A stretch of 64,000 nucleotides of DNA from Actinomyces culturomici (lineage in GTDB: Bacteria; Actinomycetota; Actinomycetes; Actinomycetales; Actinomycetaceae). The notes under the pieces are model-generated. The model worked only from the letters and a program-made list of their open reading frames with translations, was not told the DNA's origin and searched no databases. The translations under genes were made by a program, and so were the position numbers. The stretch covers positions 1 through 64,000 of the forward strand of contig NZ_LS991316.1 of assembly GCF_900499005.1 (NCBI RefSeq). Direction: 5' to 3'. Within the stretch, counting starts at the first letter, position 1. The number at the start of each line of letters is the position of its first letter. This document shows, in pieces, positions 43,875 through 52,180 of the stretch.

Positions 43875-44393
43875 TCAATCGGCCTGCTCGGGGTCGGCGT
43901 CGACGGCGCCCTGGACGTCGTGGAAGAGGAGGTTCGTGATCTCGAGCTGGACGTACTCAATGTGCGGGACGTCGGCGAGGACGAGCGGGTCGTTCGCGCT
44001 GGTCTGGAGGGTGAGCGTGCCGCAGCCGAGCATCCGGTCGACGAGGTCGCGGTCCATCGCGACGTCGGAGATCCGGGTGAGGGGCAGGTCGTGACCCTTC
44101 TTGTTGAAGATCCCGTGGCGGGTGATGATCCGCTTCGAGGTGAGCGTGAAGGTCGTCGTCGTCCACTTGAGGAAGGGGACGATGAGGAGCGGGATCGTCG
44201 CGACGACGACCGCGGCCCAGACGAACGCGTGGCTGTAGGGCGCCCACTCGTAGGGGAGGTACACCGACGCGAGGATCCCCGCGATGATGAGGAGGATCTC
44301 GCCGAGGATGTTCGGCAGGATCGCCTTGACGTGGGTGCGCATGCGGCGGACGACGACCTCGTCCTTGGAGAGCATTGTGTGTCGCGGGGCCAT
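43875..44393 (-). CDS. Two-helix membrane protein with bacterial PH (bPH2) domain
   Basis: 172 aa. A short cytoplasmic start (LSKDEVVVRRMRTH) and two close helices (~28-50 and ~57-78) are followed by a bPH2 domain: TTFTLTSKRIITRHGIFNKK, HDLPLTRISDVAMDRDLVDR, MLGCGTLTLQTS and IEYVQLEITNLLFHDV. Its function is unknown; related proteins are envelope components of actinobacteria. ATG 44393 is divergent from the SpoU gene, with 46 bp between starts. Confidence 0.9.
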   Translation of the reverse strand: MAPRHTMLSKDEVVVRRMRTHVKAILPNILGEILLIIAGILASVYLPYEWAPYSHAFVWAAVVVATIPLLIVPFLKWTTTTFTLTSKRIITRHGIFNKKGHDLPLTRISDVAMDRDLVDRMLGCGTLTLQTSANDPLVLADVPHIEYVQLEITNLLFHDVQGAVDADPEQAD

Positions 44394-44426
44394 GCCCCCA
44401 TCGTGCCATTACGGCGGCCCGCGCAC

Positions 44427-44432
44427 TATCGT
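44427..44432 (+). promoter_or_regulatory. -10 box TATCGT of the SpoU gene
   Basis: TATCGT ends 7 nt before ATG 44440; a near-leaderless mRNA is expected. Confidence 0.45.
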
Positions 44433-44439
44433 GAGGCCG

Positions 44440-45141
44440 ATGAGTGACGCGATCGACGAGGGCGGGGCCCCGGCCCGGATGGGCGGGGGCGGCGTCGTCG
44501 ACGAGTCCGATCGGGTGCGCGAGGGCGCGGCGCAGAACGGCGTCGGCCCTTGGGAGGGGCCCGTCCCCGAGGACCCGCGCCTCGATCCCGAGCTTCTCGC
44601 GCACGGGGACCGCCGCAACGTCGAGGACCGCTACCGCTACTGGACGATGGACGCGATCCGCGCCGACATCGCGAGGAGGGCGCTCCCCTTCGAAGTGGCG
44701 GTGGGGAACCCCGGGCACGACTTCAACATCGGGTCGATCGTGCGGACGGCGAACGCGCTCGGCGCCTCGAGGGTGCACATCGTCGGGCGCAGGCGATGGA
44801 ATCGGCGTGGGGCGATGGTGACGGACCGGTACCTTGAGGTCGATCATCTGGAGGACGCGGCCGCGCTCGCGGCCTCGTGCGCGCAGCGGGACCTCGTCCT
44901 CGTCGGCGTCGACAACGTCGAGGGGGCGGTGCCTCTCGAGACGACGGAGCTGCCGGCGCGCGCGTGCCTCGTCTTCGGGGAGGAGTCGGGCGGGCTGAGC
45001 GCGCAGATGCTCGCCGAGTGTGCGCTCGTCGTGCGAGTTTCGCAGCGCGGGTCGACGCGCTCGATGAACGTCGGGCATGCCGCGGCGATCGTCATGTGGG
45101 CGCACGCGCGGTCGCTCGAGGAGATGCGGTCGCGGGAGTGA
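44440..45141 (+). CDS. SpoU/TrmH-family RNA methyltransferase
   Basis: 233 aa. SPOUT-fold 2'-O-methyltransferase for rRNA or tRNA. Motif 1 is VGNPGHDFNIGSIVRTANAL (~86), motif 2 ACLVFGEESGGLSAQM (~180) and motif 3 VSQRGSTRSMNVGHAAAIVM (~205). The unusual ~55-residue N-terminal extension is Gly/Asp/Pro-rich. Its first codons (AIDEGGAP) are written by an exact copy of the recurring 18-mer, which suggests repeat insertion into the 5' end. Confidence 0.9.
   Translation: MSDAIDEGGAPARMGGGGVVDESDRVREGAAQNGVGPWEGPVPEDPRLDPELLAHGDRRNVEDRYRYWTMDAIRADIARRALPFEVAVGNPGHDFNIGSIVRTANALGASRVHIVGRRRWNRRGAMVTDRYLEVDHLEDAAALAASCAQRDLVLVGVDNVEGAVPLETTELPARACLVFGEESGGLSAQMLAECALVVRVSQRGSTRSMNVGHAAAIVMWAHARSLEEMRSRE
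44450..44467 (-). repeat. 18-mer repeat, copy D (in the 5' end of the SpoU gene)
   Basis: Reverse complement of CCCCGCCCTCGTCGATCG, starting at the fourth codon of the methyltransferase gene. Confidence 0.6.
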
Positions 45142-45275
45142 CCGCGAAGGCCCGAAAAGGCGCCCATCGGGGGAAGACGAACGTGCACTTATGCGGGACT
45201 TCCATCCTCGCGGCGGAAGGCCCCGATGTGGGAGAATCGACCCCGACAGACTTGTCGCTCGAATAGGAGGCTCCT

Positions 45276-46292
<1,017 letters not shown>

Positions 46293-46360
46293 GCAGTCGA
46301 TCCGTCGATCAGCATCGCTGGATTGACGGTCTCGGCTGATCTCATCGGCTGGACCCGCAT

Positions 46361-46400
46361 GGGGGTGGGACTCGGAGGATTCTCTCCGGGTCCCACCCCC
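46361..46400 (+). terminator. fba terminator
   Basis: GGGGGTGGGACTCGGAG / CTCCGGGTCCCACCCCC, a 17-bp near-perfect stem with a 6-nt loop and GTTTCC after it. Confidence 0.8.
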
Positions 46401-46723
46401 GTTTCCGTGCTCTGGCGTTGCGGCGATTCCCGAGGGGACAATTGAGGCGGAGTGTCCCAGGCTGGCTCCTCACCGGTTGAGGGCGGGTGTGTTGTCGTGT
46501 TGGAGCGTGAGGGCTCCTTTTCGAATCATGGCGTGGAGTGCGAGGGCGCGTCGGTGGTCGAGGGGGGGTTCAATTGGTGGTGATCCGCCGATGTGTTCTG
46601 AATTCGACGGAGAGAGCGGTCGTCGGAGCGGCCGCTGCGAGGGCTGTCTCTTGGAATGATGATCGGCTTCCGAGAAAACGTGGTAGCACGTCGGTTATTG
46701 AAGACGCAGGAGGTGAGGACATC
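46401..46723. other. Island left boundary; possible transposase-tail remnant
   Basis: The GC bias relaxes from here. On the minus strand a frame ending at the TGA 46470-46472 reads DHRRALALHAMIRKGALTLQ, then HDNTPALNR. It is open for about 90 bp upstream and resembles the end of a mobile-element protein, but I cannot name the family. The remainder is leader of the methyltransferase gene (GCAGGAGGTG near 46705). No intact gene was seen. Confidence 0.3.
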
Positions 46724-47335
46724 ATGGGAACTCGCATTTGGGATCTTTATGCGCCGCTCTACGCATTCTTCACGCGGTCCGATGAACGAGCTTACGCGCC
46801 TGCATATGCGCGTATCCGCCACCTCATCGAGGGCAAACGCGTCCTCGAGGTGGCGGCGGGCCCGGGTACTCTTGCGCGTGAGGTTGCTCCAACGTGTCGG
46901 GAAATGATCGCGACCGACTTCTCCGCGGGAATGATCCGCCAGGCGCGATCGCACCCTCATGCGGATCATCTGCGCTTCGAAGTCGCTGACGCCACCGCAC
47001 TTCCGTATCCGGATTCCTCCTTTGATGTCGTTATCATCGCCAATGCTCTGCACATCATGCCCGACCCGGAGGCGGCCCTCGGAGAGGCGGCGCGCGTCTT
47101 GCGCTCCGACGGCATCCTGATCGCCCCGAACTTCGTTCACGGCGCTTCCTCGCGCATCGGTCGACTCCGCGAGCGCATTTTGCGTCTCGCTGGTGTGCGC
47201 TTCGAGCACGAGTGGACGCGCGACTCCTACGAGGAGTTCCTGGCGGCGAATGGGTGGACGGTGATGATGAGCCGTCTTCTGCCGACGCGTATCCGCGTCG
47301 ACTATGCGGAATGCTCGCGTTCCGACTTGCGCTGA
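46724..47335 (+). CDS. Class I SAM-dependent methyltransferase
   Basis: 203 aa. SAM-binding motif I is VLEVAAGPGTLAREVA (~44), motif post-I MIATDFSAGMI (~66), and DATALPYPDSSFDVVI-ANALHIM carries motifs II/III (~90-112). This Methyltransf_11 type covers small-molecule and quinone methylases; the acceptor is unknown. ATG 46724 has AGGAGGTGAGG upstream. The 3' end overlaps the convergent small secreted gene by 34 bp. The codon use is less GC-biased than in the flanking genome, consistent with an acquired island. Confidence 0.88.
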   Translation: MGTRIWDLYAPLYAFFTRSDERAYAPAYARIRHLIEGKRVLEVAAGPGTLAREVAPTCREMIATDFSAGMIRQARSHPHADHLRFEVADATALPYPDSSFDVVIIANALHIMPDPEAALGEAARVLRSDGILIAPNFVHGASSRIGRLRERILRLAGVRFEHEWTRDSYEEFLAANGWTVMMSRLLPTRIRVDYAECSRSDLR

Positions 47336-47691
47336 TGGCTTCCGATTGGAATAGAGAGCGCCGAATGGCGGTGAGCGAATGGCTTGTCGGATCGATCTCG
47401 GATTCCGAGAGGACTGCACCCCGCGCTGCGCCGACGATGTCCGCACAGCAGCCAGATAAACGAGCCTCCACAAAACCCGGGGCTTGACAGCCACACAGCG
47501 TCGCCAGTCATTGGGTCTCGGGGCGCCCGTTCGGTCGGTTGGGTGGTGTACTGCTCGTCGAATCCGTAGGGGTCGTGGAAGACCCCGGACAGGGTTCCTG
47601 CATGGGCTGGCAGTGAAGCTAATGTCAAACCGATGGTCAGAAGCAGTATGGCGAGCAAGGAGCAAGGGCGAAGGCGCGCGAAAATGGACAT
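47302..47691 (-). CDS. Small secreted protein of unknown function
   Basis: 129 aa. ATG 47691 has AAGGAG 5 nt upstream and a clear Sec signal peptide (FARLRPCSLLAILLLTIGLT, cleavage near LPAHA-GT, ~31/32). The mature part begins GTLSGVFHDPYGFDEQYTTQ and contains a Trp/Cys patch (FCGGSFIWLLCGH). The last ~50 residues are basic and look like read-through, so the original 3' end may be lost. The tail runs antisense into the methyltransferase gene. A 20-bp palindrome (47718-47737) lies just upstream. Function unknown; a secreted peptide or bacteriocin-like product is possible but unsupported. Confidence 0.55.
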   Translation of the reverse strand: MSIFARLRPCSLLAILLLTIGLTLASLPAHAGTLSGVFHDPYGFDEQYTTQPTERAPRDPMTGDAVWLSSPGFCGGSFIWLLCGHRRRSAGCSPLGIRDRSDKPFAHRHSALSIPIGSHQRKSEREHSA

Positions 47692-47717
47692 GGCAACTCC
47701 TTATTTCAGCGCTAAAA

Positions 47718-47737
47718 TTACTATGGTATCATAGTAA
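47718..47737. promoter_or_regulatory. Palindromic operator upstream of the small secreted gene
   Basis: TTACTATGGTATCATAGTAA is symmetric at 18 of 20 positions. It sits 27 bp upstream of ATG 47691 and 53 bp beyond the ROK gene stop. It shares 12 of 20 positions with the sequence around the operator at 49022, so both could be ROK sites. Confidence 0.5.
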
Positions 47738-47789
47738 GCCTGTCGCCTGCGGGGGGCAAGGGGTCTTCTTGAATCACATGGGAGTAATC

Positions 47790-48926
47790 TCAGTCGCGGT
47801 ACGCCAAAGGGGCTGCAAAGACCAGGGATGCGGCTCCGTGAGCCCAGGTGTCGTCGGTCCAGTGGTGGACGCTGATGGGGGTGGTCCGGCGATTCTCGGG
47901 GATCCTGGCGCGCAGACCTTCGAGGAATCCCGCCTCCCAGTGGTGCCACATGTCGACTCCCTCGCCGGAGATCGTGATGGTTTGGGGGTCGAACAGGTGG
48001 ACAACGTTTGCGACAGCGAGTCCGAGGCTAGTGCCTGCGTCGTGGAAGAGGGCTCGGGCGCCAGGGTGGCCAGCTTCGGCGAGCCGGTTGAGCCGGTCCT
48101 TGCCCTCGTGTGCTTCGAGTGATCCATTCTGGCGGGCTCGGCGCACGAGCGCGTTGTCGCTGATCAGTGTCTCGAGGCAGTCGCGCAGGCCGCAGGCGCA
48201 CTGGATATCGGTTGTTTGGATCATGGAATGCCCGAGTTCTCCAGCTCCTCCGTGCGCACCGCGCAAGACGCGTCCGCCGGTGGTAATGGCAGCGCCTATG
48301 CCATACCCGATGGTGATGAGCAGGCTTTCATCGGCTTGGTTGTCGCCGTAGAGACGATCGGCCACGGCGAGAGTGTTGACATCGTTGTCGATGATCACTG
48401 GCAGTCCGGTGGCCTCGCGCAGAGCCTGTCCGAGGTTGATTGCGTTCCATCCCAACGTCGGGGCGGTGACGACGTCTGGGTTCTTCGGGTCGCTGTAGCC
48501 CGGGATTGCCAGGCCGATGCCGAGCAAAACCCCCGTCCGGTCGCGAACCTGGGTTCGGACAGCATCGGTGATGCGGGCGAAGGCTTCGGGTGCGCGCATG
48601 TCGAGATTGATTGACAAGCCAGGGAACGGAGTTCCATTGATATCAACCTCGGCCATTGTCAAGTGGTTGGGAGTCAGCTTGACGCCGAGTGCATAGCGGC
48701 GATGCTGGACAACGTCGAGGAGGACGCGCGGCCGTCCGCCATTGGAAGGTCGTGCGCCGGACTCGACAAGTGCCCCCTGAGAGAGCAGCGCTTTGGTTGC
48801 GTTGGTGACTGTGGCGGGGGAGACCCCGAGTTCGCGTGCGACGTCCGATCGCGACATGGGGCCTCGGGTGCCGATAAGGCTAATGATGGCGGCGCCATAG
48901 TCGCGACTCGCCAGCTTTCCTCCCAT
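47790..48926 (-). CDS. ROK-family transcriptional repressor
   Basis: 378 aa. N-terminal winged helix-turn-helix (SRSDVARELGVSPATVTNAT, ~25-45) is followed by a ROK sugar-kinase-like domain. GIGLAIPGYSDP, NDVNTLAVADRLYG, IGYGIGAAITTGGRVLRGAH and the zinc motif GELGHSM-CACGLRDCLETL (~240-255) are visible. It senses a sugar or sugar phosphate and is divergent from the alpha-glucoside operon, which it probably represses. ATG 48926 has AAGGA at 7-nt spacing; a GTG lies 6 nt upstream. Confidence 0.93.
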   Translation of the reverse strand: MGGKLASRDYGAAIISLIGTRGPMSRSDVARELGVSPATVTNATKALLSQGALVESGARPSNGGRPRVLLDVVQHRRYALGVKLTPNHLTMAEVDINGTPFPGLSINLDMRAPEAFARITDAVRTQVRDRTGVLLGIGLAIPGYSDPKNPDVVTAPTLGWNAINLGQALREATGLPVIIDNDVNTLAVADRLYGDNQADESLLITIGYGIGAAITTGGRVLRGAHGGAGELGHSMIQTTDIQCACGLRDCLETLISDNALVRRARQNGSLEAHEGKDRLNRLAEAGHPGARALFHDAGTSLGLAVANVVHLFDPQTITISGEGVDMWHHWEAGFLEGLRARIPENRRTTPISVHHWTDDTWAHGAASLVFAAPLAYRD

Positions 48927-48995
48927 GTTCACATCCTTCTTGGGGGTGGGTTAGTCGACGGATCTGTTGTTGAAGTCCATCTTGGATCGTATCCC

Positions 48996-49024
48996 TTGAC
49001 AAGGGAGTAGCAGCAGGCTTACTT
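48996..49024 (+). promoter_or_regulatory. Promoter of the alpha-glucoside operon
   Basis: Consensus -35 TTGACA (48996-49001), 17-bp spacer and a weak -10 TTACTT (49019-49024). A ROK-type operator overlaps the -10. Confidence 0.5.
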
Positions 49025-49035
49025 TATGACTAAAG
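49022..49035. promoter_or_regulatory. Candidate ROK operator
   Basis: CTTTA-TGAC-TAAAG is a perfect 5-bp-arm palindrome overlapping the -10 region. It fits the TTTA-N4-TAAA type of ROK binding sites. Binding is inferred from position. Confidence 0.5.
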
Positions 49036-49063
49036 AAAGTCGTCAAAGCAATGGAGCTTGCTG

Positions 49064-49969
49064 ATGGATGCAATGCCGAGAAAGCGGCGTAGTCCAGCCG
49101 TTCGCCGAAGTCAGACTGGTTGGGCCATCGTGTTCTTGGCGCCCAGCTTCGTGCCTTTGGCTGCCTTCACGTTCTGGCCGATGATTCAGTCGGTCTGGAT
49201 CAGCCTGCACAAGTGGAATCTCATCTCGTCTCCCACCTGGGTCGGTCTCGGGAACTACGCGAAGCTGCTCGCGGATCCTGAGACATGGAGGATTCTTGGG
49301 CATACGTTGGCATTCGTAGTGGGCTACTTGCCTTTGGTCTATGTTGGCGGTCTGGTGCTTGCGGTCGCGTTGAACCAGCGTCTGCCGGCCCGCGGCTTCT
49401 TTCGTGCCGTCTACTTCCTCCCGGTCATTACGTCGTGGGTGGTTGTAGCTCTGGTCTGGAAGTGGCTCCTCAATCCCTCGAATGGCATTGTCAATGCTCT
49501 CCTCGGTGCAGTTGGACTTCCTGAGCCAGGGTGGTGGACAGATCCACAGTGGGCCATGGCCTCAGTTGTTCTCGCCTCGGCCTGGAAAGACCTGGGTTTC
49601 GTCATGGTCATCCTGCTCGCCGGTCTGCAGAACATCCCTACCGAGTTGTACGAGGCCGCACGAATCGACGGGGCGTCGCGTTGGAAGCAGCTACGCCATA
49701 TCACTCTGCCCCTCCTCACCCCTTCGAGCTTCTTCGTGCTGGTCATCAGTCTGATCAACGGATTTCAAGTGTTCGACCAAGTGTTCGTCATGACCGGCGG
49801 AGGGCCGCAGGGTTCTTCGCAGGTCGTGGTCGGGCAGATCTACGACCTGACGTTCCGCTATGGCAGGGCGGGTGAGGCTTCGGCGCTGTCGTGGCTGTTG
49901 TTCGCGGTGATCTTGCTTGTCACCCTCCTGCAAATGTGGGGTCAGAAGAAATGGGTGCATTATGCGTGA
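49064..49969 (+). CDS. Carbohydrate ABC transporter permease, MalF type
   Basis: 301 aa with six helices. The EAA loop that docks the ATPase is ELYEAARIDGASRWKQLRHI (~190), followed by LPLLTPSSFFVLV. The N-terminal FLAPSFVPLAAFTFWPMIQS and the extracellular VGLGNYAKLL are typical of sugar permeases (CUT1). ATG 49064 has GGAG at 7 nt. First gene of the permease-permease-binding protein-GH31-GH13 operon; it overlaps the next gene by 8 nt. Confidence 0.94.
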   Translation: MDAMPRKRRSPAVRRSQTGWAIVFLAPSFVPLAAFTFWPMIQSVWISLHKWNLISSPTWVGLGNYAKLLADPETWRILGHTLAFVVGYLPLVYVGGLVLAVALNQRLPARGFFRAVYFLPVITSWVVVALVWKWLLNPSNGIVNALLGAVGLPEPGWWTDPQWAMASVVLASAWKDLGFVMVILLAGLQNIPTELYEAARIDGASRWKQLRHITLPLLTPSSFFVLVISLINGFQVFDQVFVMTGGGPQGSSQVVVGQIYDLTFRYGRAGEASALSWLLFAVILLVTLLQMWGQKKWVHYA

Positions 49970-50783
49970 GAAGATGACTTCAGGGCGGGTAGTGCTGGTG
50001 GTGACAGTGGCTGTCGGCGCGCTCATGATGATGTTTCCATTCCTGTGGATGCTCATTACGTCGATAACGCCCGAGGGATCCCTGGCAGGTGGTCCCTCCC
50101 TGATCGTGGAGCATCCCACTCTGGACGCGTACCGATCCCTCTCCGATGTGTTGCCAATGGGGCGGATTGTTGCCAACTCGCTCCTGGTAGCACTGGTTTC
50201 GACCGCTCTGCAGTTGATGACGGGCTCCATGGCCGGCTACGCATTCGCGAGGCTTGACTTTCCCGGAAAGAATGTCGTGTTCGCGCTGTATCTGGCGACG
50301 ATGATGATTCCTCTGCAGGTGTTGGTCGTCCCGCTCTTCATCCTGTTTAAAGACTTGCACCTGCACGATACCTATTTCGCGCTTATTGCCCCCACGGTGG
50401 CTTCCGCCTTCGGAGCGTTCATGCTCAGACAGGCTGTTCAGGCGGTGCCTCGGGAACTCGACGAGGCCGCAATCATCGACGGCGCGGGGCACCTGCGCAT
50501 TTTCGCGCGAATTATCCTCCCGCTCATCACCCCGAGCTTGGCCACCGTTGGAATCCTCGCGTTCATGGCGACCTGGAACAGCTTCCTATGGCCTCTAGTC
50601 GTCATCCGTTCCCCTGAGCTTCAGACACTTCCTCTCGGTCTGGCGAGCCTGCACGGACAGTTCACGACTCAATGGGATGTGGTGATGGCCGGGTCGGTCG
50701 TCTCCATCATTCCGATCATGGTCGTCTACCTGTTTGCCCAGAGACACATCATCACCGGAGTGACCCACACGGGCCTCAAGTAG
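49962..50783 (+). CDS. Carbohydrate ABC transporter permease, MalG type
   Basis: 273 aa, six helices. EAA loop ELDEAAIIDGAGHLRIFARI (~180), followed by ILPLITPSLATVGILAFMATWNSFLWP split across the last helices. It has the MalG-like C-terminus QRHIITGVTHTGLK. ATG 49962 overlaps the preceding stop. Forms the membrane channel with the MalF-type partner. Confidence 0.94.
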   Translation: MREKMTSGRVVLVVTVAVGALMMMFPFLWMLITSITPEGSLAGGPSLIVEHPTLDAYRSLSDVLPMGRIVANSLLVALVSTALQLMTGSMAGYAFARLDFPGKNVVFALYLATMMIPLQVLVVPLFILFKDLHLHDTYFALIAPTVASAFGAFMLRQAVQAVPRELDEAAIIDGAGHLRIFARIILPLITPSLATVGILAFMATWNSFLWPLVVIRSPELQTLPLGLASLHGQFTTQWDVVMAGSVVSIIPIMVVYLFAQRHIITGVTHTGLK

Positions 50784-50817
50784 TAGCAGTATCCCCTTCT
50801 CAGAAAGGCAAAGAAAG

Positions 50818-52083
50818 ATGTCCCGCAATATCCGCCGTGCCCTTTCGGGCCTCGCGCTGTTCGGCGCGATTCTCTCGCTCGCAGCGTGCTCGCAAGGTTC
50901 GGCCACTCGGAGTGGTGGCAGCGATCCCTCCGGGGCTCAAACTGTCACATACATGAACTTCTCCGCTAATGGCGGTCATGAAAAGGATCTTCAGGCTATT
51001 GCCGACGCATTCCATCAGGAGAATCCGAACATCACTGTCAAGATCGAAACCATCCCCTACGATTCCTACTTCGCAAAACTGCAAACCGCGGTTGCTGGCG
51101 GCACCGCTGCTGACGCGTTCGAACTCAACTACGAGAATTTTGTGACGTATGCGGCAAACGGTTCGTTGGCAGGACTTGAAGGAGTCAATGCGAGCGAGTA
51201 CCGGAAGTCGTTGGTCGATGCGTTCATGGTCGATGGGAAGCAGTACGGCTTGCCTGAGAGCTTCAGTAATGTCGTTCTCTTCTACAACAAGGACCTCTTT
51301 AAGGCGAAGGGCGTTGCTGAGCCAACTGCGGACTGGACCTGGTCGGACGAGCAGAATGCTGCCGAAGCACTCACGGACACAGCCAACGGGACGTGGGGCG
51401 ACTATCAGCCGGTGACTTTCCACGAGTTCTATAAGGCTCTTGCGCAAACCGGTGGGAAATTCATGGCGGACGACGGTAAGAAGACCGCGTTCAACTCGCC
51501 AGAAGGCGTGAAGGCGGCGACTTGGCTCGTCGAGAAGTCTGGAAAGACGATGCCGACTGAGGCCGACGGTGCCGGCACCCCGGATTTCGATTCGAAGCTG
51601 TTCCAAACCGGCAAGCTTGCAATGTGGCATTCGGGTATCTGGATGTTCGATGGTCTGAAGGACGTCCAGTTCGACTGGGACATCGTCGTCGAACCGGGGG
51701 ATACCACCAAGGCGTCGGCGATGTTCACGAATGGCGCAGTGGTCAATGCCAAGTCGCACAATGTTGAGGCCGCGACCAGGTGGGTCACTTACTTGACGAG
51801 CTCGAAGACAATGAGCGATATTCGGCTCTCCTCTTCGTGGGAACTGCCTCCGGTCGCTGATGACGCGGTATTCGCTTCATATCTCGAAAAGGGGAAGCCG
51901 GCCAATCGTCGCGCTGTGCTCGACAGCCTCGACAAGACGGTTCTTCCGCCGGTCATCGAATCACAGCAGGAGATGCAGGACGCCGTCACTCAGGAGCTGA
52001 CCGCAGCAGCATCGGGACGCAAGTCGGTTGAGGACGCGCTGTCCGACGCCGCCGCAGCGGTTGACGCACTTATCAATCAGTGA
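50818..52083 (+). CDS. Sugar-binding lipoprotein of the ABC transporter
   Basis: 421 aa. Lipoprotein signal with LSLAAC lipobox (Cys ~24), then a Ser/Gly linker and a family 1 solute-binding fold: ADAFHQENPNITVKIETIPY, LQTAVAGGTAADAFELN, LPESFSNVVLFYNKDLFKAK and LAMWHSGIWMFDGL. Such proteins deliver oligosaccharides to the CUT1 permease. Linked enzymes suggest alpha-gluco-oligosaccharides as ligand. AGAAAGG precedes ATG 50818. Confidence 0.93.
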   Translation: MSRNIRRALSGLALFGAILSLAACSQGSATRSGGSDPSGAQTVTYMNFSANGGHEKDLQAIADAFHQENPNITVKIETIPYDSYFAKLQTAVAGGTAADAFELNYENFVTYAANGSLAGLEGVNASEYRKSLVDAFMVDGKQYGLPESFSNVVLFYNKDLFKAKGVAEPTADWTWSDEQNAAEALTDTANGTWGDYQPVTFHEFYKALAQTGGKFMADDGKKTAFNSPEGVKAATWLVEKSGKTMPTEADGAGTPDFDSKLFQTGKLAMWHSGIWMFDGLKDVQFDWDIVVEPGDTTKASAMFTNGAVVNAKSHNVEAATRWVTYLTSSKTMSDIRLSSSWELPPVADDAVFASYLEKGKPANRRAVLDSLDKTVLPPVIESQQEMQDAVTQELTAAASGRKSVEDALSDAAAAVDALINQ

Positions 52084-52180
52084 CCTTGCTCGGCGGTGCG
52101 GCTGCGTCGGTAGTCGCACCGCCGAGGGACTGCGCTCGCGCTCAAACGTATCAATACGCTTCGATCCTGGAGAGAATCTC

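Noticed and set aside
46477-46907. Short plus-strand frames before and inside the methyltransferase gene
   Set aside because: No ribosome sites or recognisable domains; most overlap the methyltransferase in another frame.
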